Shown here: piece by piece, positions 19,454 to 28,501 of the stretch
Layout of the letters: the number at the start of each line of letters is the position of its first letter
How positions within the stretch are numbered: position 1 is the first letter of the stretch
DNA from: Multivorans sp965232105
GTDB lineage: Bacteria; Acidobacteriota; Thermoanaerobaculia; Multivoradales; Multivoraceae
NCBI GenBank assembly: GCA_965232105.1
Contig: OZ246956.1
Location: 2,356,001 to 2,420,000 of the forward strand
Reading direction: 5' to 3'
Length of the DNA: 64,000 bases
Program-made: the position numbers and the translations under genes
The notes under the pieces: generated by a model
What the model was told of the DNA's origin: nothing
Seen by the model: the letters and a program-made list of their open reading frames with translations, nothing else
Databases searched by the model: none

Positions 19454-20908
19454 GTGAGTCTGAGAGACACGTACCTTGAGAGCGACGGACTGGAGTTGGC
19501 GCGCCTGCTGCGGTCCGGCGAGCTGGCGCCGGCCGAGGCCGTCGAGTGCGCCGCCGCCATTGCCTCCGAGTTGAACGGCAGCCTGAACGCGATCGTGTAC
19601 TCGGACTTCGAGCGCGCCGTGGAGGCGGCGCCGGAAGCGGTGGCGGCCGGTGGCCCCTTCGCCGGGGTCCCCTACCTCTTGAAGGACCTCTACGCAGCGG
19701 CAGACGGTCTGCCGATGACGAACGGCAGTCGTCTCTTCGCCGGCAACGTGCCCGACCACGATTCCGAGATGGTCCGCCGTTACCGCCGGGCCGGCCTGTT
19801 GATCGCGGGCCGCAGCGCTTCGCCGGAGTTCGGTCTCACGACCAGCACCGAGTCGGCGATCTTCGGTCGGACTCGCAATCCCTGGAGCCTGGAGCACATC
19901 GCGGGCGGCTCGTCGGGGGGCGCCGCCGCCGCGGTTGCGGCGGGGATCGTGCCGGCCGCCCACGCCAGCGACGGCGGTGGGTCGATCCGGATCCCGGCGT
20001 CGTGCTGCGGGCTGTTCGGCCTCAAGCCGAGCCGCGCCCGCGTGTCCCTGGCCCCGGATGCCGGGGAGGGTTGGGCCGGCCTTTCGATCCAGCACTGTGT
20101 GAGCCGCACGGTCCGCGACAGCGCCGCGCTGCTCGATGCGGTGGCCGGTCCGGTGGCGGGCGATCCGTACGCGGCGCCGGCGCCGGAACGTCCCTTCCTG
20201 GAGGAAGTGGGAAGGGCGCCGGGCCGGCTGCGGATCGCACTGACGACGCGAGCGTTCAACGGCTCGGAAGTTCATCCGTCCTGCGTCGCGGCTGCCGAGA
20301 AGACCGCCCGCCTTTGCCTGGAACTTGGTCACGAAGTCGAGGAGGCGGCGCCGGGAATCGATGCCGTGGCGCTGGGCGCCGCTACCCGTCTGATCGTGGC
20401 CGCGAACATCCGCGCCACGGTGGCGGAACGCTCGGAGGCGCTTGGCCGCGAACCGCGGGAAGACGAGCTGGAACCGATGACCTGGGCCATGGCCAGTGTC
20501 GCGGAGGATCACGATGTCGCCGACTACGTTCGCGCGACGCGAACCGTGCATGCCGTCGGCCGCCAGGTAGCCGCCTTCTTCTCGGACGGCTACGACGTTC
20601 TTCTGTCGCCGACGATGGCGGCGCCACCGGAGAAGCTCGGCGTTCTCTCGCTGGCGAATCGGGGCGACGACTACCTGCCCGCGCTGCTGCGGACGATCGG
20701 CTTCACCCAACTGATGAACGTGTCGGGGAATCCGGCCGCGTCCGTGCCGCTCTACTGGACCGAACCCGGCGGCGGTCTGCCGATCGGCGTTCAGTTCGCT
20801 GCCCCCATGGGAGGCGAGGGGCAGTTGCTGCGGTTGAGTAGTCAGCTCGAGGGGGCTCGACCCTGGGCCTTTCGCAAGCCGCCGTGTTCGGCGTGGAGCG
20901 AGAGCTGA
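19454..20908 (+). CDS. Amidase signature family amidase
   Basis: 484-residue amidase-signature hydrolase acting on carboxamides (substrate not predictable). The Ser-cisSer-Lys triad is present: Lys77 (LLKDLYA), cis-Ser153 (GGSSGG) and nucleophile Ser177 (GGGSIRIPAS). The family's Gly/Ser-rich block is intact. It lacks GatA-type context (no gatB or gatC), so a degradative amidase is more likely than the tRNA amidotransferase subunit. Start GTG 19454 follows GGAAGGGAG. The end overlaps the next gene by 25 bp, and it may be the first gene of the transcript that runs on through the menaquinone genes. Confidence 0.9.
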   Translation: MSLRDTYLESDGLELARLLRSGELAPAEAVECAAAIASELNGSLNAIVYSDFERAVEAAPEAVAAGGPFAGVPYLLKDLYAAADGLPMTNGSRLFAGNVPDHDSEMVRRYRRAGLLIAGRSASPEFGLTTSTESAIFGRTRNPWSLEHIAGGSSGGAAAAVAAGIVPAAHASDGGGSIRIPASCCGLFGLKPSRARVSLAPDAGEGWAGLSIQHCVSRTVRDSAALLDAVAGPVAGDPYAAPAPERPFLEEVGRAPGRLRIALTTRAFNGSEVHPSCVAAAEKTARLCLELGHEVEEAAPGIDAVALGAATRLIVAANIRATVAERSEALGREPREDELEPMTWAMASVAEDHDVADYVRATRTVHAVGRQVAAFFSDGYDVLLSPTMAAPPEKLGVLSLANRGDDYLPALLRTIGFTQLMNVSGNPAASVPLYWTEPGGGLPIGVQFAAPMGGEGQLLRLSSQLEGARPWAFRKPPCSAWSES

Positions 20909-21771
20909 GGGCGGCAGCCGCAGGTCTGGCCGTCCTGGCGGTCACGTTGCCGGTTGCGGCGGCCGGCAGTGAGCCGCCGTGGCAGCGGCTCGAATTCCGG
21001 GCGAAGAAGCTCTTTCTCTCCGCGGACGCTGCGGTCGAGTTCGACGCCGTGTCGGCGCTGCCGGCGGACGACGGTTGCGCCGGTCGGCCCGCGCTGCCGG
21101 CCTCCGCCGCGCGGATTCGCATCGAGTCCTCGATGCTGGGCCGGCGTTCGCAGTCCTCGCTGTGGTTCGATCCGGAGAGTCTCAAGGCCCACATGCGCGT
21201 TCAGGAGGAGCGGGGCAGCCGGAACCGCTACAAGCGTTACACGTTCTGTCACGGCAGCGTCGAAGCGGAACGGGCGACGCCGAACGCTGGCGAGGCGGAA
21301 CTCCCTGTTGAGGAGTGGACGCACCGCTACCCGCTCGTTCACGACGTGCCGGCGGGACTCACAGCGCCACTGTCGGAGCCGTCGGTGCTTCTCCATCTGG
21401 TCGGGCGGCTGGCTGCCTTGGCGGGCGAACCCGGAGCCGTTGCCAGCCGAACCGTTCCGGTGTTTTCGAACCGTCGGGTACTGGCCGTTCGGATCGACCG
21501 CGATCCGGAGCCGGTGCCGGCCGTGCCCGCGTTCAAGGTGACGGGCGGTCCGGCGCCCGAGGAACTGACCCTGGTTCGCTTTACCTTGACGCCGGTCGCG
21601 GTCGGCGCCGAGGGAAAGGCCGAAGACTTCGAGTTGCTGGGGTTGGAAGGCGCGATCGAGATCCTCGCGGCGAGAGAACTCCAACTGCCCGTGTCGATTA
21701 GCGGTAGGCTCCCACCCGCGGGCCGGGTCACCGTACGGCTGCGGCACGTTGAGCTCCGCGGGAACCAGTGA
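20884..21771 (+). CDS. Exported protein of unknown function
   Basis: 295 residues from GTG 20884, inside the end of the amidase gene. A signal peptide (hydrophobic about 10-27, AVLAVTLPVAAAGS) is followed by a beta-rich region with WFDPESLKAHMRVQ and FCHGSVEAERATP. I recognise no family. The small cluster SSMLGRRSQSSLWFD and the end RLRHVELRGNQ could help identify homologues. Its position between an amidase and a GbsR-type regulator, tightly spaced on one strand, suggests co-transcription with the menaquinone operon, but no role follows from that. Confidence 0.65.
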   Translation: MFGVERELRAAAAGLAVLAVTLPVAAAGSEPPWQRLEFRAKKLFLSADAAVEFDAVSALPADDGCAGRPALPASAARIRIESSMLGRRSQSSLWFDPESLKAHMRVQEERGSRNRYKRYTFCHGSVEAERATPNAGEAELPVEEWTHRYPLVHDVPAGLTAPLSEPSVLLHLVGRLAALAGEPGAVASRTVPVFSNRRVLAVRIDRDPEPVPAVPAFKVTGGPAPEELTLVRFTLTPVAVGAEGKAEDFELLGLEGAIEILAARELQLPVSISGRLPPAGRVTVRLRHVELRGNQ

Positions 21772-21792
21772 CATGCAGACAGAACCAGGGCG

Positions 21793-22425
21793 GTGTTCGT
21801 GACGGACGGACCTTCCGAGAGTGTGGATCGGGTTCGTGAAGAGTTCGTGCAGCTCTGGGGAGCGCTGGGGACTTTCTGGGGCGTGCCGCCGACCACCGCG
21901 CGGGTGTTCGGCTGGCTCATGTCGCGCAGCGAGCCGGCCCATGCCCAGGAGATCATGGCGGGCCTGGAACTCAGCCGCGGCGCGGTGTCGATGGCGTGCC
22001 GGGAACTCCGCGAATGGAAGCTGATTGCCCCCGAGCGGGTCGCCGGCGCGCGGCACGTTGTCTATCGTCCCGAAACCGACCTCGAGCGCGTGCTCCGGAA
22101 CGTGATCCAGATGCGCAAGCGGCGGGAGTGGGATCCGATCCGTGAGAACATGCGCGACTGGATTCCGGCTCTTGAGCCCGACTCCTCTCCCGAGACGGCG
22201 GTGTTCCTTCACCGCCTGCGCGCGATCGATACGGTGATGGGACGGGCGGATGAGATCGCGGAGTTCCTGCTCAAGGGCGGCACGGTGACGGACTTCGGCC
22301 TCAAGGCGGTTCTCGGCGCCGGGGCCGTCGCCGCCAGGTTGGGAAACCTTGCCCTCTCGCGGCGGGAATCGCCGGCGCCGCCGGAGCCGGTCGGGGATCT
22401 TGAGGTAGAGGAACAGGAGAGTTGA
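21793..22425 (+). CDS. GbsR/MarR-type transcriptional regulator
   Basis: 210 residues. A winged-helix DNA-binding domain of the GbsR branch of MarR regulators lies at about residues 10-100 (VQLWGALGTFWGVPPTTARV; AQEIMAGLELSRGAVSMACR), and the C-terminal half is helical. GbsR proteins repress osmolyte or export genes in other bacteria; here the gene overlaps the start region of a menaquinone operon, so autoregulation of that operon is a reasonable guess. Start is GTG 21793, with a second GTG at 21799. The spacing to the upstream exported protein is 21 bp. Confidence 0.82.
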   Translation: MFVTDGPSESVDRVREEFVQLWGALGTFWGVPPTTARVFGWLMSRSEPAHAQEIMAGLELSRGAVSMACRELREWKLIAPERVAGARHVVYRPETDLERVLRNVIQMRKRREWDPIRENMRDWIPALEPDSSPETAVFLHRLRAIDTVMGRADEIAEFLLKGGTVTDFGLKAVLGAGAVAARLGNLALSRRESPAPPEPVGDLEVEEQES

Positions 22426-22427
22426 CC

Positions 22428-23597
22428 GTGCTCCCCGACCAACGGACAGGCCATGTAGTGGCCGACGACGTGCTGGTGCGGCTGCGCGATCTTTGCGTCG
22501 ACGGCGGCCTGGGCGACCTCGCCGCGACGATGGAGGGGCTGGCCGGTTTCGTCCGCGAGGATCTGGCGGCCGTTGAGGACGAGTTGGCCGCCGTGTCGAC
22601 CTGCGGAACGATGGGCGACACCCTGGTGGGGAAGGCCGGTACGAACCTGGTGAGTCTCGGCGGCAAGCGTTTGCGCCCGCTCTGTGTGGTCTTGGCGGCT
22701 CGTATCGGGCTTGCGCCGGCAGCGGCCGTGCGCGACATCGCGGTCGCCGCCGAACTGGTTCACAACGCGACCCTCCTGCACGACGACGTGGTCGATCACG
22801 CGGATCGCCGTCGCGGCCGGCCGACGGCCCGGGTCGAACTCGGCAACGCGGCGTCGATCTTCGCGGGTGACTATCTGTTGATCGAGGCCCTGCAACGGGT
22901 TCAGCGGGCTGGTGTGCCGGGCGTCATGGACGGCCTGCTGGCGACGATCGCCGAGATGATCCGTGCCGAGTCGCTCCAACTGGAGAACCGCGGCCGTCTG
23001 GATACCTCCGAGGAGCTCTACTTCGAGGTCGCCCGCGGGAAGTCCGCTTCTCTGTTCCGGTGGGCGCTGGGCGGCGGAGCCCTCGCTGGCGGTGCGTCGG
23101 CGGAACACCACGCCGCGCTGGAGGCGTACGGCGAGTCGGTCGGAGTCGCTTTCCAGTTGGTCGACGACCTCCTCGATCTGGTGGGGCACCACAGCAACAC
23201 CGGCAAAACGCTGTTCAGCGATCTCTCCGAGGGCAAGGTCACGTTTCCGCTGATCACCGTCCTTGCCCATGAGCCGGAGCTCGTGGACACGATCCGCGCT
23301 ATCGCGTCCGACCATTCGGTCTTCGGAAACGGCGATGAGGCCCATTCCGGCAACGGAACAGCGAATGGAGACGGGATGACCAACGGAGACGGCGATGCGG
23401 GCGCCGGGCCCGGGGTGGGCCGCCGGCAGAAGCGCGTGCTGGAGGCGATGGCCCGTCACGGCGTCGAAGAGACCTGCCGCGGTCTCGCCGCGACATATGT
23501 CGACCGTGGAATCGCGGCGCTGGCAAACACTCCCGACGGAGAGGCTCGACGAGCTCTCATTGCCGTGGCGCGTGCGAGCGTGCTGCGGGAGCGGTAG
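22428..23597 (+). CDS. Polyprenyl diphosphate synthase
   Basis: Trans-isoprenyl diphosphate synthase making the isoprenoid tail for menaquinone. Both aspartate-rich motifs are present: DDVVD (residues 119-123, in LLHDDVVDHADRRRG) and DDLLD (246-250). KRLRPL supplies the substrate-binding basic residues. I preferred GTG 22428, which has AGGAG eight bases upstream, over TTG 22422, which is too close to that site. Oddly, an insertion of about 35 residues rich in Gly, Asn and Asp (about 295-330) splits the C-terminal helices. Chain length cannot be told from sequence alone; the men context suggests a C30-C45 product. Confidence 0.9.
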   Translation: MLPDQRTGHVVADDVLVRLRDLCVDGGLGDLAATMEGLAGFVREDLAAVEDELAAVSTCGTMGDTLVGKAGTNLVSLGGKRLRPLCVVLAARIGLAPAAAVRDIAVAAELVHNATLLHDDVVDHADRRRGRPTARVELGNAASIFAGDYLLIEALQRVQRAGVPGVMDGLLATIAEMIRAESLQLENRGRLDTSEELYFEVARGKSASLFRWALGGGALAGGASAEHHAALEAYGESVGVAFQLVDDLLDLVGHHSNTGKTLFSDLSEGKVTFPLITVLAHEPELVDTIRAIASDHSVFGNGDEAHSGNGTANGDGMTNGDGDAGAGPGVGRRQKRVLEAMARHGVEETCRGLAATYVDRGIAALANTPDGEARRALIAVARASVLRER

Positions 23598-23625
23598 GCG
23601 TCCGGCGTCCGGAAGAGCTTTCTGG

Positions 23626-24381
23626 ATGGTCCTGGTCGAGACGGCAATGGGCGGTGGGGGTGGCTCGGGTGCGATGTTCGATCGCATCGCTTCGCGTTAC
23701 GACCTCCTGAATCGGCTCAACTCGTTTGGAGCGGATGGGCGGTGGAGGCGTATTGCGGCGGAAGCGCTGGAACTGGACCGGGTGGGTGACGCTCCGAGGG
23801 TGCTGGACGTGGCGTCGGGCACCGGCGATCTCGCGATCGCGGTGGCGAGGCGTTATCCGGGAGCCACCGTTCAGGGGATCGATCCCTCCTCCGGCATGAC
23901 GGCGATCGGCCGGCGCAAGGTCGAGCGTTCCGGTCTAGGCAGCCGAATCAGGCTGGAAGAGGGTGACGCCCTGAATCTCGCCTTTGCCGATGATTCCTTC
24001 GATGCCGTGACGATTGCGTTTGGCATCCGCAACATCCCGAATCGGGAGCGCGCCCTCGGGGAGATCGCCCGGGTGACCCGGCCCGGAGGCCTGGTGGCTG
24101 TCCTCGAGCTCGGCGAACCGAGCGGGGGACTCCTCGGCGTAGTCCCGCGTTTCCATATCCGGTTCGTGGTTCCCCTGATCGGTGCTCTCCTGGCGGGCGC
24201 CTCGGAGTATCGCTACCTCGAGCAATCGATTCGGGCATTCCCACCGGTGACCGAGTTCGTCCGAACGATGACCGGCGCGGGCCTGGAGTCGATCGAGACG
24301 CGGAGTCTGACCTTCGGCGCCTGCAACCTGTTCCTGGGCCGGCCTGCCGGCGAGAAGACCGTGGCAGGGGCCGGCGCGTGA
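23626..24381 (+). CDS. menG: Demethylmenaquinone methyltransferase
   Basis: SAM-dependent C-methyltransferase for the last step of menaquinone synthesis (UbiE/MenG family). Visible are the N-terminal FDRIASRYDLLNRLNSFG signature, motif I VLDVASGTGDLAIA, and FGIRNIPNRERAL with the later RPGG. About 251 residues from ATG 23626; ATG 23647 is an alternative and the conserved part starts after both. It lies 28 bp after the prenyl synthase and overlaps menF by GTGA, so the genes are translationally linked. A dual ubiquinone role is unlikely without ubi genes here. Confidence 0.92.
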   Translation: MVLVETAMGGGGGSGAMFDRIASRYDLLNRLNSFGADGRWRRIAAEALELDRVGDAPRVLDVASGTGDLAIAVARRYPGATVQGIDPSSGMTAIGRRKVERSGLGSRIRLEEGDALNLAFADDSFDAVTIAFGIRNIPNRERALGEIARVTRPGGLVAVLELGEPSGGLLGVVPRFHIRFVVPLIGALLAGASEYRYLEQSIRAFPPVTEFVRTMTGAGLESIETRSLTFGACNLFLGRPAGEKTVAGAGA

Positions 24382-25898
24382 CGTCACCGGTCACCGGACC
24401 GCGGCTGGTTCCGAGCCGGGCGCCGGGGGCGCGGTTGTCGACGTTGAGGGTCGACGCGCCGCGAGTGCCGCCTGAGAGGTTCCTGCGGTTGGTGGCCCGT
24501 GCTTTTCCCGAGTGCCAGCCGGTGGGACATCTATGGTCGCCGTCTGACGGTATGCGGTGTGCGGGCTGGGGCGCCGCACGGCGCTTCGAGGTCGAGGCCG
24601 AAGCGCCGGGCGGAAAGATGACTGGCGCGAATGGGGGAGCCGATGTCCCGGCCGGGGTGTCGGACCCGGGCGGGCGCACTGCGGGGGCGGCGATCGATCG
24701 GTTGGCGGAGCGCGCTTCGGGACTCTGGGCCGAATTGGCGGACGCTGATCCGCTGGCTCTCAGGCTGTACGGGGGCCTCGCCTTCGATGCGGGATTGGCG
24801 GAAGGGCGGCCGGGCCCGGTTGACTCCGCCTGGGACGACTTCGGGGCGGGCAGCTTCGTGCTGCCACGGGTCGGCTACGTTGCGGAAGCGGAGTCGGCTC
24901 ACCTGTACGCGGTTCTCGAGGGAGCGGAGATTGCGGCCGGGCCCCGGTGGCGGGACCGGCTCGAACGTCTGGGCGAGGAACTGGAGCGGGGGATCGCCCC
25001 GGCGGGCGGAGCCGGCGGCAACGGGAGCACTCCGGACGGGGACCCGCTTGCGCTGCCCGGAATTCTGCAAAGTTGCGATCAACCCGCCGTCGAGGAGTGG
25101 ATGCGACGGGTGGACGAACTCCGGAGTGACGTGTCCGAAGGACGGCTCCAGAAAGTCGTCGCGGCCCGCACGGTCGAACTCGGACTCGATCGACCCTTCG
25201 GGACGCTGGATCTCGCCCGCATCGCGGAGCGGCTGCGAAGGCACATGCCCACTTGCACCTGTTTCGCCTTTCTTCGCGGCGGATCCATCTTCTTCGGCGC
25301 CACGCCCGAGCTGCTTGTTAGCCGCCGGGATCGGCGGATCGAGACCCTGGCCCTGGCCGGTTCGATCGCCAGCGATCCATCTCCAGAGAGACGCAAGGAG
25401 CTGGAGCGGCTGCTGCTCGAGAGCGCCAAGGACCGCCTGGAGCACGACTTCGTCGTGCGTTTTCTCGTCGAGCGTCTCGGCCGGAGTTGTGGCGCCGCGG
25501 CGCCGAGTTCCGCGCCGGGGGTGCGCGTGTTGCGAAACGTGCTCCACCTGGAGACGCCGATTCGTGCCGCGCTTGCGGAAGCGGCCGAACCGCCTCACGT
25601 GCTGAGGCTGGTACGCGCCCTCCATCCGACGCCGGCAGTGGCGGGCAGCCCGACCGTCGACGCGCTGGCCGCGATCAGGCGCACGGAAGACCGGGATCGC
25701 GGCTGGTACGCGGGGCCGGTCGGGTGGTTCGATGGCCGTGGCGACGGCGAGTTCTCGATTGCGCTGCGCTCGTGCCTGGCCTCCGGCCGCAAAGGTCTGC
25801 TTTACTCCGGCGCCGGCATCGTGGCTGATTCGGATCCGGACCGCGAACTGGCCGAAACGAATCTCAAGCTCGACGCAATCCTGGGCGCATGGGCTTAG
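24378..25898 (+). CDS. menF: Isochorismate synthase
   Basis: Chorismate-utilising enzyme that makes isochorismate, the entry to menaquinone. The C-terminal chorismate-binding domain (about 240-506) shows QKVVAART, FFGATPELLV, LAGSIASDP and LHPTPAVAGSPT, and near the end DREWYAG-like DRGWYAGPVGW and GAGIVADSDPDRE. The N-terminal 230 residues or so are poorly conserved and Gly/Ala-rich, as usual for this family. GTG 24378 overlaps the menG stop. The partner menD begins 10 bp before the menF stop. Confidence 0.9.
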   Translation: MTSPVTGPRLVPSRAPGARLSTLRVDAPRVPPERFLRLVARAFPECQPVGHLWSPSDGMRCAGWGAARRFEVEAEAPGGKMTGANGGADVPAGVSDPGGRTAGAAIDRLAERASGLWAELADADPLALRLYGGLAFDAGLAEGRPGPVDSAWDDFGAGSFVLPRVGYVAEAESAHLYAVLEGAEIAAGPRWRDRLERLGEELERGIAPAGGAGGNGSTPDGDPLALPGILQSCDQPAVEEWMRRVDELRSDVSEGRLQKVVAARTVELGLDRPFGTLDLARIAERLRRHMPTCTCFAFLRGGSIFFGATPELLVSRRDRRIETLALAGSIASDPSPERRKELERLLLESAKDRLEHDFVVRFLVERLGRSCGAAAPSSAPGVRVLRNVLHLETPIRAALAEAAEPPHVLRLVRALHPTPAVAGSPTVDALAAIRRTEDRDRGWYAGPVGWFDGRGDGEFSIALRSCLASGRKGLLYSGAGIVADSDPDRELAETNLKLDAILGAWA

Positions 25899-27682
25899 GA
25901 GTCCGCGCGGTCGAGGCTGAGGTGCAGTTCCAGCGCGCGCGGCTCCTGGTGGGCGCCCTGGTGCGCGCAGGGGTGGAACGAGCGGTCACGAGTCCGGGTT
26001 CCCGCTCGACTCCGCTGGTGCTGGCGGCGCTGGATGCCGGGGGCGCGGGGACGTCCCGCGGGCTGGACCTCGTGAGCGTCATCGACGAACGAGCGGCCGC
26101 CTTCTTCGCATTGGGCCAGGCACGGGCCACCGGCTTGCCGTCGGTCCTGATCTGCACCTCGGGCAGCGCGGCGGCGCACTATCTACCGGCGATCCTGGAG
26201 GCGCGCGAAGCCGGACTGCCGCTGATCGTCCTGAGTGCCGACCGGCCAGCCGAGTTGATGGACTGCGCGGCCCCGCAGACGACGGATCAGACGAAGATGT
26301 TCGGCACCGCGGTCAAGTTCTTCGCCGAAGTCGACCTGGGCGGTCCGACGGACCCGCTGAGTCTGAGGGCGCTGCGCCGTACCGCGGTACAGGCCGTCTT
26401 CCGCTCGCGCTGGCCGCGAGGCGGGGCGGTGCATCTCAACGTGCGAGCAAGAAAACCGCTGGAACGGCCGGAAGCCGGGGAGCGGCATCCGGCTGCTGCC
26501 ACGGTGGACGAGTTGCTCGGAGAACCGCTCGATGTGGGTGCGCCGAGGGTCGGGCCCGACCCGCACGCGCTGGATCGAGCGGCTCGGCTCTGCCGGCAGG
26601 CGGAACGGGGACTGATCGTTGCCGGCCCCCTGCCCCTGCCCCCGCCGCAGGCTCGCGAGGCCGACGCAAATGTGTTCGGCCTCCGGGAGTTGGCCGGCCG
26701 AACCGGCTTTCCGCTGCTTGCCGAGGCCACGAGCCAGAGCCGTTTCACGGCAGGGACCGTTGCTGGTGAAGCCGGCCATCTCGCTGACGGTCTGGGTGCG
26801 GCCTGGGCTGGCCGGGGCGGGGAGACCCTGCCGTCGCCGGACCTCGTTGTGCAGGTCGGCGCGCCGCCCGTGTCGGCCGGTGCTCAGCGGCTCCTGGAGA
26901 CCTGCTCTGCGCCTCAGATCGTGCTCTCGGACGGACCCTGGACCGATCCGGCCGGACTGGCCTCCGTGTTTCTGCCGGGAGATGTCGCGGCCTCCGTTGG
27001 CGGTGTCTGCTCGCGGCTGGAGACGGCGCCGCCCGATTCGGCCTGCAGCGGATGGCGTCGTGAAGTGTTGGCCCTGTGCCGCCGATTCCGGGAGGCGGCC
27101 GCGGCCCCCGGCGCCGGGTCGAAAGATGGCGGCTTCCAGGATGGGCATGCGGCGCGGGCGGCGGTCGAGGCGACGCCGACGGGCGGCCTGCTGATGCTCG
27201 GGAACAGCCTGCCCGTGCGTCTGGTCGAAGATTACGTCGGCAGGGTCGAGCGCCGCATCTGGGTCGCCAGCCAGCGGGGTTTGAGCGGCATCGACGGCCT
27301 GGTGGCAGGGTTTCTGGGCTCGCTCTCGACCGGGGGGTTCCCGGCCGGCGTCCTCCTCCTGGGCGATGTCAGCCTGCTGCACGACCTGGACGGTCTGACG
27401 CTCGCCTCCGCGTACGGCGATGGTCCGCCGGCCGTGATCGTCGTGATCGACAACGGGGGTGGGCGGATCTTCGAGCGTTTGCCGATCGCGTCGACCGAGC
27501 TGTTCCGGGGTCCGCGGGGAAAGCACTGGCTCACCCCCCACGGGGTCGACTTCGCCGGGCTGGCGCAGGCCTTCGGCCTGAGGTACGCCCGGGCGGACGC
27601 AATCCGCGAGCTCGTTTCTGAGCTTGAGACCGCTGCCAGCCGGCGGGGCGTGTCGCTGGTCGTCGCTCGCTCAAGCCGGTGA
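25889..27682 (+). CDS. menD: SEPHCHC synthase
   Basis: Thiamine-diphosphate enzyme joining 2-oxoglutarate to isochorismate. The 597 residues match MenD. The N-terminal block has the substrate and ThDP glutamate context SPGSRSTPLVLAAL and IDERAAAFFALG; TSGSAAAHYLPAILEA and SADRPAEL follow, and the C-terminal ThDP-binding part has GNSLPVR, GLSGIDG and IDNGGGRIFERLP. It overlaps menF by 10 bp and menH by a GTGA junction, typical of this strongly coupled operon. Confidence 0.93.
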   Translation: MGLGVRAVEAEVQFQRARLLVGALVRAGVERAVTSPGSRSTPLVLAALDAGGAGTSRGLDLVSVIDERAAAFFALGQARATGLPSVLICTSGSAAAHYLPAILEAREAGLPLIVLSADRPAELMDCAAPQTTDQTKMFGTAVKFFAEVDLGGPTDPLSLRALRRTAVQAVFRSRWPRGGAVHLNVRARKPLERPEAGERHPAAATVDELLGEPLDVGAPRVGPDPHALDRAARLCRQAERGLIVAGPLPLPPPQAREADANVFGLRELAGRTGFPLLAEATSQSRFTAGTVAGEAGHLADGLGAAWAGRGGETLPSPDLVVQVGAPPVSAGAQRLLETCSAPQIVLSDGPWTDPAGLASVFLPGDVAASVGGVCSRLETAPPDSACSGWRREVLALCRRFREAAAAPGAGSKDGGFQDGHAARAAVEATPTGGLLMLGNSLPVRLVEDYVGRVERRIWVASQRGLSGIDGLVAGFLGSLSTGGFPAGVLLLGDVSLLHDLDGLTLASAYGDGPPAVIVVIDNGGGRIFERLPIASTELFRGPRGKHWLTPHGVDFAGLAQAFGLRYARADAIRELVSELETAASRRGVSLVVARSSR

Positions 27683-28431
27683 TTACAGCCGTCCTGATCC
27701 ACGGCTTCTCCGGCAGCCCGGAAAGTTGGCGGCGCGTAGCCGATCGACTTCGCGTGAGGACCTATGCGCCCGCGGTGTGCGGGCATGGAACCTGCGCCTC
27801 GGTCGCGGACTCGTTCGAGGCCGAAGTCGAGCGGCTTGCGTCCGAGATCAGGGCGGCCGTGCCCGCGCCTCGATATCTCGCCGGTTACTCCCTGGGTGGC
27901 CGGCTGGCTCTCGGCATGTTGCTTCGCCATGCGGATCTCTTCGTCGGCGCTGCCGTGGTAGGCGCGAACCCGGGCATCGATGGCGAGGACGAGCGCGAAG
28001 CGCGGAGAACCGCGGACGAGGCCTGGGCGTGCCTCATCGAAGAGCGAGGCCTGGACGCGTTCGATCGCGAGTGGTCGAAACTGCCGCTGTTTCGAAGCCA
28101 GCAAGGGCTGGATGCCGCCCTGGTTGAAGAGCAGCGGACGATCCGCCTCGACCACGATCCGGCCGGCCTGGCCGCGGCGATGAGAACGCTCAGCCTCGGC
28201 GTGATGCCCGACTATCGCCCGGTCCTGTCCGCCGTCGCCTGCCCGGTCGAGCTGATCGCGGGCGGCCTCGACGTGAAGTTCAGCGCTCTCGCGGGGCAGA
28301 TGGCCGAGTATCTGCCCCAGGGCGCCGTTCGACTCGTCGACGGCGTCGGACACAACGTTCCCCTGGAAGCGCCGGCCGAACTGGCCGGGTTGCTGAACGA
28401 CGCCGCAGGCGGACGGGCCGACCGTAGCTGA
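27679..28431 (+). CDS. menH: SHCHC synthase (alpha/beta hydrolase)
   Basis: Alpha/beta-hydrolase fold enzyme that eliminates pyruvate from SEPHCHC. Short for the fold at 250 residues but normal for MenH. The oxyanion region is LIHGFSGSPESW, the nucleophile elbow GYSLGG and the C-terminal histidine GVGHNVPLE. The start is GTG 27679, overlapping the menD stop. Assignment among similar hydrolases rests largely on its place between menD and menB. Confidence 0.88.
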   Translation: MITAVLIHGFSGSPESWRRVADRLRVRTYAPAVCGHGTCASVADSFEAEVERLASEIRAAVPAPRYLAGYSLGGRLALGMLLRHADLFVGAAVVGANPGIDGEDEREARRTADEAWACLIEERGLDAFDREWSKLPLFRSQQGLDAALVEEQRTIRLDHDPAGLAAAMRTLSLGVMPDYRPVLSAVACPVELIAGGLDVKFSALAGQMAEYLPQGAVRLVDGVGHNVPLEAPAELAGLLNDAAGGRADRS

Positions 28432-28501
28432 GACGAGTCCGGAGTTGCGGTCCCGGAGCCTCGGGCCGTTGTAGTGTCGCCGGTCGAAGGAGGCGAGCGG
28501 G

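Noticed and set aside
19303..20710. Minus-strand extension of the SIR2 frame across the amidase gene
   Set aside because: Arg-rich and motif-free, opposite an intact amidase; the SIR2 gene starts at ATG 19302.
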